This document shows positions 33,715 through 46,221 of a stretch of DNA of 64,000 nucleotides, piece after piece; positions within the stretch are counted from its first letter, which is position 1, and every line of letters begins with the position of its first letter. The translations under genes were made by a program, and so were the position numbers. This stretch comes from Tenodera sinensis. Taxonomy: Eukaryota > Arthropoda > Insecta > Mantodea > Mantidae. Location: contig CM060964.1 of the NCBI GenBank assembly GCA_030765045.1, forward strand, positions 137,378,948 through 137,442,947, read 5' to 3'. The notes beneath the pieces were generated by a model. That model was not told where the DNA came from. It searched no databases and saw only the letters and a list, made by a program, of their open reading frames with translations.

Positions 33715-34304
33715 AACCTTATGATGATGATTATTATTATTACATTTATATTATATATTATTATTTATATATAATACTATATATTATACTTATGTTTATT
33801 ATATTTATATTATAATATATTAATACTATTATATTTTTATTATGTTTATTATTTATCGTTCTTTTTTTGTTTGTTTATTTTATCTTTTACCTTTATCTTT
33901 TATCTTTATCTATCTTTATTTTATCTTTATCTTTTATCTTTTTTGTTCATTTATTTTATTTTATATTATTATTATTTAATGCTATTATATTTATTATATT
34001 ATATTTTTTATTATATTTTTATTATGTTTATTATTTATCGTTCTTTTTTTTTATTTTATATTATTACTTTATTATATAATGTTATTATATTTATTATATT
34101 GTTATATTTTTATTATGTTTACTATTTATCGTTCTGTTTTGTTTATCTATTTTATTTTATATTATTATTTTTAATGTTATTAGATTTATATTATATATAT
34201 TATATTTATTATATTATATTTATATTATTATTTATCGTTCTTTTTTATTTATTTTATATTATATTATTTTATTGTATTTTTATTTAATATTATTATATTA
34301 TATA
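33715..34304. repeat. AT-rich low-complexity tract (TATTATATTT-type)
   Basis: About 590 bp of nearly pure A/T with recurring ttattatattt and gttatttatcgttctttt units (the latter at about 33845, 34027, 34120 and 34225). It continues at 38463-38560 after the LINE insertion. Hydrophobic Tyr/Phe/Leu frames across it are artefacts. Confidence 0.9.
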
Positions 34305-37300
34305 TGTCGTTTTCTAGTGCCTTGCATCTGGCAATGAAGCAATTAGCATTCGTGCTTTCCAATACTTTTGAACTGTAGTTTCTTCTGATCTTAATGCTTC
34401 ACAGGTCTTCAAGTGGTCTTCATTCATTTCTGCTGGATCGTTACATAGGACACATATCGGTGAGGATGAGATACCTATTCTGTAGAGATGACTTGCTAAG
34501 CAGTCGTGATTTGTCAATAGTCGGAAGGCTGCAACCGCTGTTTTCCTTGGTCTCTGGGGGATTATATCTGGGTTGGAAAGTAGTGTAATCCATTTTTTAT
34601 CTTTGGCATTTGTTTCTATTTCTTGTAGGTATGAATGAGAAAATTTTTTAATGATCAAGCGTTTTATTGAGGAATATGAGAAATTGAATTTAGATTTTTG
34701 TTTTATTGTTGTGCCTTTCTTTGCAAGTGAGTCTGCAGCTTCATTCCCCATGACTCCACAGTGTGCTGGAATCCATTGGAGATGAACAGTCTTATTAACT
34801 ATTTGGAGTTGTGTTAACATTTTGTAACATTCTCTAATTTTTGTTGACTTCTTTGTAGTATTTGAACATATTCCCTGAATTGCAGCTTTAGAATCTGAAA
34901 GAATTACTGCCTTGTTAAATTTATTTAAAGGAAGATTTAATAATTGTCGGAGAGCAATGTATATAGCCTCTATTTCTCCATCATAATTTGTTGTGTCTCT
35001 GCCAACAGAATGATAAAAGGAAAAATGTGAACACGTAACTCCAGCTCCAGTAAGGTTTTCCTTGGAGGATCCATCAGTATATATGTGCAGCCATTCTTCT
35101 GTGGGATACCTAGTATTGATTGTTTCCAGAGCTAGAAGTTTTTGTATTTCTTTTGGTGTGTCTGATTTACATATTTCCTCTATTAATTCCAAACTGAAGG
35201 TAGGTTGTAATAATTCCAATGGATTTTCTCTTATAAGTAGATTTTCTCTGGTGTTAGGAATGTTCAATTTGGATTTAATCTGTGTGAACTTTTCTAGGAA
35301 ACTACTATGAGTTTTAAGGATTGAAGGGGGGAAGTTCTCTTCTGTCCATTTAGAGTTTGGCAGTCGTAACATTTTCTCGTGTTGGAGCAATGCTTGTTCT
35401 TCTATTTTTGTTGTTATTGATGGGGTCTGTGTTAAGGCAAGCATGGCATCAATAGGTGTGGATTTAACTGCTCCAGTGATTAAGCAAAGAGCCTGATTTT
35501 GTATTTGTTCAAGTTTATTGATGTTAGCATTTGCTGCTGTTATTAAAGCTTCAGAACAGTACAAGAGGTTTGGTTTAACATACATTTTGAATGTTGTGTT
35601 AAGGACTCTCCTTGAGCAGCCCCATTTAGCACCAGCTAACCTTTCCAGGATTTGCAGTTTCTTTTCAACCTTTTCTGAGATGTTTGTTATATGTTTTTTC
35701 CAAGTTAGCTTTCTGTCGAAAGTGATGCCTAAGTATTTGGCATCATCAACTGCTTTGAGTGGTTTACTATTATAATTTATGTTAATATTAACTGGTTTGT
35801 ATTTTAGTGTAAATAATTCATAATTTGTTTTTTCCACATTGATAGTCATGAGGTTTTTGGAGCTCCATTCATGTACTTTGTTTAGGGCTGTTTCTATTCT
35901 GTCTTTAATTAATTCAGGTTTTTTTGGAGAGCCTGAAGTCCAAATGACTACATCGTCAGCAAATAAAGCAATTTTGGTTTCTAAAGTTTTTATTATTGAT
36001 GGAAGGTCATTTATATATATGTTAAAGAGTGTTGTGCTCAGAACAGCACCTTGTGGAAGTCCTCGGTGTGTTTGTTTATATTTGGAAATGTATGTATTAT
36101 ATTTTGTGGCACAAAATCTTTGTGAAATAAACTGAGTTATCCATTTAAGCATGTTACTTTTCACACCTGTTGATTGCAACTTCTCAATTAATTTGTTTCT
36201 CCAGACTGAGTCATATGCTGATTTAAAATCAATGAATACTGCTAAGGTATCCTCCTTTCTATTGAAAGCTTCCTTGATGTCTTGGCTTAGTAGGAGTACA
36301 TTTTCACTTGTACTATGATTCTGTCTGAAGCCGGTCTGTGAACTATTAATTAAGTTGTAATATTCTAGGAACCAGTTAAGTCTAGATGCCACCATTCTTT
36401 CCATCACTTTTGCAATAACACTGGTCAAAGATATTGGTCTGAAACTATTAATATTGTTTGAAGGTTTGTTTTTCTTTAAAATTGGGATGATAATGGCTTT
36501 TTTCCAGTCGGAAGGTACAGTCATTCTCCAACACGTGTTATACAGTTTAAGTAGGATTTCTTTTCCTTTCCTGCCAAGGTGTTTAATAAACTCTGGGTGG
36601 ATCTTGTCAGGTCCTGGAGATTTTTTGTTCTGTAATTGTTCTATTGCTAAATCCAGTTCTGTTTCGTTAAAATCCTGAATAAAAATATCATTTCGTACAC
36701 CTTTTGGCTTATTAGTTTCTCTGATAGTTTTTTGGATAGCCTTATCTTGTTTTTTATACGCTTGGGGTATTCTTTGTGACTGAGCATAAAACTTGTTAAG
36801 GGATTCTGCTATTTCCCTATCTGTAGTTAAGCTTTTGTTATTATGTTTTAATGGTTCAGTTGTATTTTTTGATAATTTTGTTTTATTAAGGAATTTGTAT
36901 ATTTTATTTCCATCTTTCCTATAGTCCATATGTTCTACAAAATTTGTGAAACTGGCCCTATTTGCTGTAATTAATTCTTTCTTAAAAATGGCTGCTTTTC
37001 TTCTCCAGTTTTGTACATCTTCTGGACACTTGGTTCTTTCGGCTTTGACTCTTGCTATATTTCTTTCGTGTTTTAACTTAGATAAAAATGGAGACCAAAA
37101 GTAGCTATATTTCTTTAACTTTCCTTTGGGGATATGTGTTTTGGCTGCTGTCAATAATATTTCACAAATTTTTTTATTCATTTCATCTGTTGATTTGAAC
37201 TCTGATTCTAACAGTATATTACACTTCCCTTCTGTCTCATTTTGGAAACTGGACCAATCTGCTTTTTTAAAATTCCAACAAGTTTTAATTTTTGGTTTGT

Positions 37301-38462
37301 TACTTTTATTTATTAGACCTCTTATGGAGTTTATGGTGATTCTGTGGCCTGAACCAGGGTCTTCTATTATTTCTCTTTTTGTATTGTCAATTATGTCAGA
37401 TGACACCATCAGAAGATCAGGATTTGTACCTGATCCATTATAATGAAGGTAAGTGGGTGGATCATTTGGATTAAATATTAATTCCATTGTTGATGAGTTT
37501 AATAGGCCTTCTATGACTCTTCCTGCTGAATTTATATCTCTGTAGCCCCACCTAGGGGAGTGTGCATTAAAATCACCTATTAAAATACTTTTGGGTTCTA
37601 TGGGAATAGAATTTAGATCTAGTGTATTGTCTGGAGGATTGTAGATACTGTAAATTCTATAGTGGTAGTTACTTTTTCATACTTCAATTTTAACTATTTC
37701 TGATTTATCTTGTTCTTCCATTGTTTTTTGGATTTGGATAGTAGCTTTCATATTTCTTTTAATTCCTGTAAGAATACCACTTGCTATTTGACGAGCCTTT
37801 GGAAGTATATGTGTAGTGTACTGATCCATTTCAAAGTATATTTCCTGTTCTTCTGATATATTGGCTTCTTGTACTGTGAAGACATCTATATCTTGGTCTT
37901 TTAATATTTTCATTAGCTCTTGTTTTTTAGGCTGGGACATGCCTCCTGCATTCCATTGTAGAATTCTTAAAGTATTGGAATTGTGATGAAATTTGCCTAA
38001 AGATGTCCCCACCCGGAGATCCGATTGGGGGACAGTTTTAACTCCGGAATATTTATCTTTAGGACTCATATTCATGTATGTGGCTTTCATGTAACTGTTT
38101 TCTTAACGGGCACCAGTTTTACAATGTGGCAGTTACATCACCCGACTTAAACCCCCATTTTGCAAGGAGGACCACACCTATCGTTGGTCAACGGGTCCAT
38201 CGGACCTAGCCGGGAGGACTAAATAGGTGGTATTTAGATCCACCGACCTTCCCCTCATGTGCCTCTGAGGGACGCTGTTGTGCTGTGATAGGCCAGCACA
38301 TATGTAAATGACATTTCCTCCATTTTAGATGAAACAGTTATACCGCTGTGATTCGGTCCCCAGAGCCTCACCTGTTAAAAGCAGGGTGCACCACGGGCAG
38401 GATGAGGATGAGAATTGGGTAGGAGAGGCTATAGGAGGCGCATCACTACCCCTTACTACCCC
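34305..38462 (-). mobile_element. Nearly intact RNase H-bearing LINE (copy 2), 4158 bp
   Basis: A 15-bp direct repeat, ttattatattatata, flanks it (34290-34304 and 38463-38477). The A/T-only target makes this somewhat less secure. The 5' end is gggtaaggggtagtagtgat-type sequence, followed by a roughly 370-bp leader with GGTGGATCTAAATACC and CTCCCGGCTAGG. One long ORF follows. The stop codon TAG lies at 34314-34316, only about 10 bp from the 3' end, so the element has almost no 3' UTR. Copies of the same family: 592-2846 (deleted), 14990-15063 (3' end only). Related: 53095-55112. Confidence 0.9.
34314..38090 (-). pseudogene. LINE polyprotein: endonuclease, reverse transcriptase, RNase H (one premature stop)
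   Basis: A single frame of 1259 codons is interrupted by one TGA (37677-37679). It comprises an APE-type endonuclease (LQWNAGG near residue 43, VQEAN, and GDFNAHSPRWGY near 170), then a charged linker. The reverse transcriptase follows (FRPISLTSVIAKVMERM, VFIDFKSAYDSVW, GLPQGAVLST, ALFADDVVIW near 708). Then RNase H (IYTDGSS near 1005, DGEIEAIYIAL, LSDSKAAIQG, HCGVMGNEAADSLAKKG) and a C-terminal CVLCNDPAEMNEDHLKTC zinc-knuckle-like motif. Catalytic residues look intact. No separate ORF1 was seen. Clade is probably in the I/R1 group because of the RNase H; this is inference. Confidence 0.93.
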
Positions 38463-38830
38463 TTATTATATTATATACATATTATATTTAGTTGTATTAT
38501 ATTATTATATTTATATTATTATATTTATATTATTTTTATTAATTATCGTTCTTTTTTATTTATAATAGCATAATCCAATATACTGATAAACCTAGCCATT
38601 GCGCTACTTGCTTCTAGGAAGGTCAACAGCATACTGCCGACTCCCGCAAAAACATTCAAACTTACTATTGGCAATAAACTCCTAGGGACATTCTGCTGTT
38701 GGCAGCGCTGCATTAACACAGCAACTTCGGCAACTTTCGTGACCATTCGTACACACTGCCGAGTGGGACTTTGCCGAAATTCTGACCAAGTGCTTGCGTA
38801 AGCTGTTCTAAACAATATCTAACACTTCAA

Positions 38831-39952
38831 ATGAAGTACAGTACTTATCATAGGTATTGGAGGGAACATAGTCAGTATTCTTTTAGGGAACCAAGGTCAG
38901 ACAGGTGTGATTTTTGTGCTGAGTGTGATGTGATTTTGGCGCAAAATCCTGATGACCAATGTAAAGTTAACTATAACCTACATAAGGCACGTGTCCAAGC
39001 GTATCAATCGTTGAAGGCAGATTCAATGAAAGAAATTAAATCTGTGTCTGATGATAGCATTCTGTTTCTAGAATTTGATTATGCCCAGAACTTGCCTTTG
39101 CCAAAATTAAATGTAACATCTCAGTTTTATAAACGACTTCTTTGGTTGTACAATTTCAATATTCATTGCCATAACGATGGTACCAGTTCTTTCTACTACT
39201 TCTTGGAAATGGAAGCAAGAAAAAACCCAAATTCTGTGTGTTCGTTGCTGTATGATTTTATTGAGAAAATACTGGCCATGTATTGTGAATGTGAAGAAAA
39301 TTGTGTTTTTTTCTGATTCGTGTGGTGGACAGAACAAAAATATTACTATTGTCATGTTTTCATCATGGTTGACTAAATATTTTAAAATTGAAATTGAACA
39401 TATTTTCCCTGTTAGGGGTCACTCCTACAACCAGTGTGACCGAAATTTTGGGAAATACGGTATGTTGGTAAAGAGGGTTGAAAACATAGAAGTTCCTTCT
39501 GAATATTTGAAGATGATGGAAGATTGTAGAGTGTCCCCGAAACCATTCAATGTAATTAATGCTGCTTCCCTAGTTAAAGATTGGTCAAAGGCCCTTGTTC
39601 CAATGTTTTTTAAGACACCACGTGCCAAAGGTTACAGATTTAGCATCCAGAAATATTGTCGTATACACTACTCTCCAAAAGGTGTGGTATCAGGTTCAAA
39701 TACATACACTGCAATGTATCAAAAATTTACATTTTTCAATCACACTTCCCCTTTTCTTAGTTACATGGCCCTTAATTTCAGTCATGAGCCAAAACCAGGA
39801 GTAAATCATGCTAAAAAAACAGATGTTTTGTCATTATGTAAATTTTTGAAACCACAAAATGCTGAGTGGTTTACACGTGTCCTAAACATGGAATGTGTGA
39901 ATAATGATGTCACAAATAACATGTCAGATGTTGAATCAGAATCTGAGGCCTA
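38831..39952 (+). CDS. DUF7869-like transposase gene, catalytic exon(s)
   Basis: Two overlapping frames (38831-39316 and 39177-39953) together give the core. KYSTYHRYWREHSQYSF and CDFCAECDVIL (CxxC..C) come first. Then LFLEFDYAQNLPLPKL (first acidic block), NFNIHCHNDGTSSFYYFLE, and CSLLYDFIEKILA. After a one-base frame change near 39310, FFSDSCGGQNKNITIVM (second acidic block) and VRGHSYNQCDRNFGKYG (third) follow, ending acidic (DVESESEA). The DxxxN, DSCGGQNKN and GHSYxxxD blocks suggest an RNase H-fold nuclease typical of cut-and-paste transposases. The exact catalytic residues are inferred. Confidence 0.75.
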
Positions 39953-40263
39953 AAGATTGTTCAGTAATCCTAAATGTGTTAAGAGTATAACAATTATAAT
40001 ATAAAAAGGCTGAACAGTATACATTCTATGCAATAACAGCGTTAATTTTGTTCCTATATATGTCAATATTTATCTTTGTATTATTAAATTTGAAAGGATG
40101 TTATGACAAACTGTTAGACATTTGCATATTATTGATAATAAATCTGATTCTCAAAGTACTAGTGTTTTATTAAACGATTCCTACAGTTTCAAAACTTTGA
40201 GACCATTTATCTCAACATGGCATTTTTCCACTAATGCTCTTGTTGCACCCAGGTACTCAATTG

Positions 40264-40478
40264 TACTGTTCACATTTACAAAATGTGTACCATAAAAGCT
40301 GAAGTTACCTCAAAAATTAAATTGATGCAATCAGATAAGAAAATATTTAATTTAGTGCAACCCAAAAACTCTGGTATATTTGTAACTAAGCAACAATACT
40401 AAATTCTGTTAATAAGGTAATGGTAATGTTTTAACATGCATTTTTATATAAACAGCAAGCAGTTACATGAATACATAC
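40264..40478. other. Intronic sequence before the prolyl hydroxylase exon
   Basis: No feature was recognised. Confidence 0.4.
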
Positions 40479-40745
40479 CCTGGGTTGAGCCAATCTTTTT
40501 ATTGTCTCCACTTCCGAATCATATATTACATCATGAAAAATCACAATGCGAGGTTTAAGGTATGCTTCCTCTTCTTTAACTCTTGCAAGTTTCAAAAATG
40601 GATTTCCTCTATCAGTATAGCGACATTTCAATTTAGAGCTTACAGCCACTGGCAAGACTACTTCATCCCGGCAGAGCATTTCATAAATATCCCTTTCAGG
40701 AAGATCATCTTGTGGAAGTTGCCTCTTCTGCAAAACAGGGAATGA
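40479..40745 (-). CDS. Prolyl 4-hydroxylase alpha subunit exon linking substrate-binding and catalytic domains
   Basis: This 89-codon exon starts SFPVLQKRQLPQDDLPERD, followed by IYEMLCRDE, KLKCRYTDRGNPFLKLARVK, and KPRIVIFHDVIYDSEVETI with RLAQPR at the end. The YExLCR...CRY...NP cysteine pair and the PRI..FHD..SD.E block mark the start of the dioxygenase domain in collagen prolyl 4-hydroxylases. The acceptor is tttttcag, the donor is AGG|gtatgt, and both junctions are phase 0. The preceding exon is 49413-49576 and the next is 24164-24388. Confidence 0.95.
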
Positions 40746-40808
40746 CTGAAAAAAAGAAAATTCATATACTCATGCATATAACAATATACTGTTTACTCCA
40801 AGAATTTC

Positions 40809-40871
<63 letters not shown>
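40809..40871. repeat. (C)n(CT)n microsatellite
   Basis: A run of C then about 27 CT units. It sits 64 bp 5' (on the gene strand) of the exon acceptor at 40745. Confidence 0.95.
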
Positions 40872-40873
<2 letters not shown>

Positions 40874-41004
40874 AAGAAGCAAGATTCAATTAACAGCATG
40901 AAAGCAAATTGTACGTGAAATTTAAGAATGGTGACTTGCTTAATTCAATTTTAATTTAATTACCTTCCTTCCCTCTGAAACAGCATATATTGCCCATCTT
41001 GCAT

Positions 41005-42556
41005 ATCATTTGTGTATGGCGTGGCTGCAGCAGCTGCTGCAAAACCATGGTCAGAAAATCTGCGAACTGCTGGTCAGATTCCTCTCTGCCAACGACCAAG
41101 CCAGCAAAATGGCCATTGGCATGGAGGGCGCTTGCTCTCTTGACCACTGTCATCCATACACCCCAGAATGGCAGATCGAACTAGGTCTCGTACCTCGTTT
41201 AGGTTCGCATTCTGGAATGTGTGTGGTCTGGCCGGTCAGGAGAATGAGCTCCAACATTTTACTGGAGCGCATGCCCTAGACCTCATTCTGGTATCAGAAA
41301 CACATCTCCATCAGAATGCCACATCCCGACTCCAGGGCTATCACTGTCTCAGATCAGACAGTGTTGGCTGCCGTGGGCGCAGCACAGAGATCTACGTGAA
41401 GAGAAATGTGGTCCACAAACCCGTCTAGCTCCATCCACTTCAATCCCTAGAGGCCATGGCCACTTGTGTCCACCTCGGAGGTACTGAAGTCCTGATGGTA
41501 TCTGCATATCACCCACCCCAGAGACAGTTCGTAGTCAACGACTACCTCTCCATCCTCACCCTACATTCCAATGTCATTCTAGCCAGGGACTTAAATGCCA
41601 AGCATCAGCGCTGGCATAGCGGCCCCCGTGTGGACAGAAGAGGCAATGAAAACATTCGCATGATAGAAGCAGACTCTCAACTCAGAGTAGAGGGTCCCTG
41701 GCAACCCACTCACTACCCGCGAGGTTGAGGATGGCCATCCGTCATAGACTTCACAATCATCAAACACTTCCCATATCATCTATCACTCACATCGGTCAAC
41801 GAACTCCATTTAGACTATAACCCCGTGTTGCCCATCATTAACACCCGGGTTGCCAGTCACGATGTCCCGGTTCAACACCGGAACGTCGACTGGGACTGCG
41901 TCAGGAGTTGCCTGAATGACTCCATCCCTGCCAACCCCAACATCACAGACATCCCAACCCTAGAGGCTGCATCTCTTCCTTCACCTCCGTCGTGAAGTGA
42001 ACTGTCCACAACCTCACTATCCACACCCCAGCTCCTCTTCACCCAGACGTCCTGCCCTTAGAGCTCATTTTGCTCATCTGCCGCTCTTGGGTGGCTCGCA
42101 GGCTCTATCAGAGGCACTGCACGCCGCATCACCTAGCGCTTCTAAGGCATCTACGCCACGAGGTTTGTCTGCGTGAGTACAGAGTGCATGCGTGGAAGGA
42201 CACGATGACTCGCTTGAATCTAGAGGATGGCGACGTGTGCAAGATCGCCAAGAGACTCAGGAACTGCGGTGGGTCACACACCTCCCCTATCCTAGGCACC
42301 CAAGGCCTGGCCTATGAACCCCAAGCCAAAGCAAATGTGTTTGCTGAATACCTGTAGAAGACTATGCGGCTGAGAGATGATCCGCAGGACCTAGACTTCT
42401 CCAACCATGTCTGTCGGGAGGCATGCCGATACCTTCGACGACCTCCTGAGGAGGCAGATCGCCTTCCTATCGTAAAACCCAGTGAACTCCAGGCCACACT
42501 CCGGCGTCTCAACCCCAAAAAGGCCGCAGGGGCTGTCCTTAATGGTCCACAATTGA
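41005..42556 (+). mobile_element. Truncated Jockey-clade LINE: ORF1 end, endonuclease, start of RT
   Basis: Frames on the plus strand read FAFWNVCGLAGQENEL and LILVSETHLHQ, a TAG, then VLMVSAYHPPQRQF, VILARDLNAKHQRWHSG and VIDFTIIK. These are the APE endonuclease blocks (ETHL, GDLNAKH with the G altered to R). Broken frames then reach LRRLNPKKAAGA at about 42520, the region just before the RT palm, where the copy stops. Its GC content is higher than the surroundings. The piece before 41160 resembles the end of an ORF1. Confidence 0.75.
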
Positions 42557-42559
42557 GTG

Positions 42560-45500
42560 CCAGCTAACACTTCCAAAAATTTGCTGAGACCGCAAAGAGA
42601 TGGTAAAAATACCTATGAGCATCTATATAGGGCAAAGTGACTGTGGAGAACTCCGGCAAATGGCATGCTGACTTAGCAGATTCATTGCCAGAAATAGCCA
42701 CATGGCCTGGGGTCCTTGTAAAAACCAACTGGCATCTGCAAGAGAGCAACTGTGAAATGAGTGTCTGTATTTTCACAACAAATGCTGAAGGGCCAATAAA
42801 CTGCTGTAAAGGCTGAATGGCTCTCAGAGAGTCTGAGCATATGGTTAAATTACCAGGAACGGAGCTGGACATAAAAATTAAAAAACAAAATATAGCAAAC
42901 AGCTCAGCAGTGAAAACAAGTGTGGTCCAGAAGTCGGTACTGGTAAGCCGCACCATTATACACGAAACTACATCCTGTAGCACCACCCAACTTGGACCCA
43001 TCGGTAAACACTGGTGTGTAAATCCGGTGATGGCCCAGAACTTTGGCAAAAAGGCGGCAAAACACTGATTGCAGGGTAGCTAACTTAGCATAGCCCAAAA
43101 GCTCCAGGTTGAATTGTGCACTCCTTGGAATTACCAAGGAGGAGAGCGGCCATGAGAAAACCGCTCTACAGCAGGCATGCAGAGCTCATGTTGGTCGAGC
43201 AGCTCATGAAACCAAATACCACTTGGATGGAATATAGTCATTGTGCATATATAATGGTGAGTGAGATTGGGACGCAAGACAGATTTAAAAGAAGGGTGAC
43301 CCAGATGGGCTGCCAGCTTTGCAACACAGGAACATAGTAAAACCGAGCAGCGGACAGACAGTGGTGGTTCCCTAGAATCAGCACACAGACACTGGACCCT
43401 ACTGGTGCGGAATGCCCCAGTAGCAAGACAGATACCAGCATGATGTACAGTGTCTAAAAGGCGAAGTTTAGAGGAGGATGCTGCACCATAGATAAAACTA
43501 CCCTAGTCTAGTTTGGATCATACCAGTGAACAATACAACTTAAACATAACAGTATGACCACTGTCCCAAGATATACCATGTAAAACCTGGAGCACTCGAA
43601 GCAAATGAGATCGTAGGAAGCATGAAGCTGGTGAATATGGTGCTCCCACATCAGCTTACTGTCAAGGTGAAGGTCCAGGAACTTGAGGTGTGGAACAAAC
43701 GGTAGATGTGTGCCACACAAATAAAGATCGGGAGGAGGGTGTACACCACAAAGTCGATGAAAGTGGATACACTGTTTTCGCAGGAATATTGAAAGCCAGT
43801 GTGCAACAGATATTATGGTCAGCAGCAGTTGACGCTCCATGTATTCAAGACAATAAGAGAGATAGCATATTGCTAAGTCAACATACAGGGACATTGGGAT
43901 TCCCCTCTGAACAACACCAACGATACAGTTAATGGCGATGGCGAAAAATGTTATGCTGAGAATCAAACCCTGGGGCACACCATTCTCCTGGATCCTCTCT
44001 TGTGAGAGTGTGTTTCCAATCCGGACACGAAAGCAGCGAAGTTGAAAAAAGTTAAAAACGAATACAGCTAAGAGACCACGTAAACCATAACCATGCAGAC
44101 TGCGGAGGATGCCATAGTGCCAGTTAATGTCATAGGCCTTCTCCAGATCAAAGAACACACCTACAGCATGCTACTTTAGGAGAAAGGCATTTTGGACGTA
44201 AGCCTCCATGGGTGTCGAAGTGTTGTCACTCAAACAATGGCGACAAAAACTACACTGAACGTTGCTCAGCAGGTTATGCATCCCTAGTCACCACACCAAG
44301 TGAATGTTAATCATTCGTTCAAAGGTTCTGCAAACGACACTCATCAGGCAAATAGGGCAGCAGCTAGAGGGAAATGTCTGGTCTTTTCCGGATCAAGGGA
44401 TAGGGATGACAATACCCTCTTGCCAGGAAAACCCGCTGAGCCAGATATCGCTGTAAATGCTCAGCAAGGAGAAGGGTCCTTTGCAAATGACAAAGAGTGT
44501 GTCAGCCTCACTGCAGTAAAAGGGCCATTGTATGGTTCATTACAGTCACTGTTAAAATCCAGGACTATCTGCTCCGCAGATTCCTTGATATGTAGAAAGG
44601 ATCTATCGTAGCTTTGAGTTTGGCTAGTAGCAGCGAAAGAATCGGCAAGGACGTTGGCAATATCCTGCTTGCTGGTGTAAGTGGAGCCGTATATGGCAAG
44701 ACCACGAATAATCTGATATTTGCCGTACATACACTAACAGCAGTCCGCACCTTCTGGGCCAAACTGCAACAGTAAAGAGAAGAGACATAAGATACTCAGG
44801 AGGTGCATTTTGTATTGCGAACTACAAAATGCACCCTTGCACGAGAACGTTTAAAGGCAATAAAATTTGCCTCTGTAGGATGTAAATGGAAAATATGCAG
44901 AGACTGCTTGCATGCTTTAATAGCCAAATGGCATTCCTCAGTCCACCAACGTAAAGGAACGTGTCGTGGTATAGAGGAACCTCGAGGAATACTGTAATCC
45001 AGTGAGAAGGATAGAGCAAGTAAAATACTCCACCATTTCATTGATAATGGAAAAACCATCGTTGGTGAGCTGAACGAGGAAACGCAATTTTCCCCAGTGG
45101 TACCGTGATGGGCTGCAGAAAGAAACTTCTAGGGCGGAGAGTGTACCATAGGCAGATGACAAGAAGGTAGGGGCACCAGTGTTTAATAAAACTAAGCTGG
45201 ACATATCACAAATGTCTGCTACAAGGCACCCACGAGCATCATCAGTGTCAGAGCCCCCATGAAGTGTTTTTGGCTTTCAGATAGCCAAGAAAGATGAGTG
45301 GTGGCAGAATCTGTGCCAAAGGAGCCCAAAGACCGTTCTTGTATACGACACTGACCGGTGGCAGATATACAGCAGAGGCTCCGCAGCTGTACACGTACCA
45401 CTGCAGCTTGCAGCGGTGTGTTAAGGGGTATGCTGATGGCAGAGATATTATGAGCCACCAGAGTAGCAATACCACAGCTTGATCGCCAAGCACCTGCAGA

Positions 45501-46070
45501 GTCGTGCCTAAATGCCGAAAAACCACAAAGATGTCTGGCATGATTAAGCTGCAAGTGTGTTTCTTGTAGACAGATGATTGATGAACATCGGTCTGAAACT
45601 AAATGTTTTATGTCCAGAGAATGTGCCTGGAACCCATTAACATTCCAGTGCATTATTTCCATGGTAAAGAAGAGCTTAGTGTGTGGTCTTTACCTTTTTC
45701 TTCTTCATTTTGGTGCACTTTGGACCAATGATGTGATGTTCGCTGTTCTCTGCCAACTCTACATGTTCAGGAGGCTGAAGATCCCCTGCGGCTTGTGGAG
45801 CAGAAGTGGGATTTCATAGTGAATGTGTGGCAACTCGCTTGAGCAGTATGCCTAGAACAATGATGGTCGACAGGACGGCTAGCTTCTGTGGAGGGCTTTG
45901 GAGGTGTTGTCTGCATGGCTGATGATATAGTTGCCGGTGCAAATGTGGCTCGGTACAATGGAGAGGTACTTAGGGCAAGTTGGTTTGCATCGAAGCATCA
46001 GAAACAGGGACATGCTCTAAGCCCACAGCGTTTACAGGAGGGCAGCAAACCACTGACGAATAACCCATAG
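42560..46070 (-). mobile_element. Degenerate RNase H-bearing LINE (I-like group)
   Basis: Read on the minus strand: an ORF1 end at about 45690-46070 (KCTKMKKKKVKTT). Endonuclease follows at 45219-45662 (MHWNVNGFQAHSLDIKHL, SIICLQETHLQ). A linker with CHLAIKACKQSL lies near 44900. The RT is at 43508-44158 (FFDLEKAYDINWHYGIL, NGVPQGLILSITFF, and a decayed active site MSLYVDLAICY in place of YxDD). RNase H lies at 42564-43137 (VFTDGSKLGGATG, ICSDSLRAIQ, RTPGHVAISGNE). Many shifts and stops are present. It meets the plus-strand LINE head-on near 42558. Confidence 0.8.
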
Positions 46071-46118
46071 TTTTAGCAGATGAACGAAAATGTTTTATCG
46101 TAAAATGAAATCCTTAAT

Positions 46119-46221
46119 TATTATTTATTTATGCCAACAAACGTACTGTTGGTGTTTTTAAACACACAAGCCGTATGTGGGCAATGTATGAGAGGTAGAA
46201 CTGGAACTTAAAAATTCAATT
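46119..46221 (-). mobile_element. SINE body fragment (same family as 30287)
   Basis: It reads attatttatttatgccaaca, tactgttggtgtttttaaac and gaggtagaactggaacttaa, the inverse of the SINE body. It diverges by several substitutions (cgtatgtg, caatgtatg). The tRNA head is missing. Confidence 0.88.

Larger units (their letters stand above)
31595..40263 (+). mobile_element. DNA transposon with 33-bp TIRs and a DUF7869-like transposase, containing a nested LINE
   Basis: The end caattgagtacctgggtgca (31595 on) is matched by its inverse at 40231-40263 over 33 bp with one mismatch. The palindrome caattg lies at both outer edges, so a short target duplication (2-6 bp) is possible but ambiguous. Inside lie exons of a transposase gene on the plus strand (31824-39952). 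A 4158-bp LINE (34305-38462) sits in an AT-rich intron-like part. Without the LINE and its duplicated target the element would be about 4.5 kb. Superfamily is not settled. Confidence 0.85.

Noticed and set aside
33867..34287. Long Tyr/Phe/Leu-rich open frames as membrane proteins
   Set aside because: They arise from an almost pure A/T tract; both overlapping frames are open for the same compositional reason.
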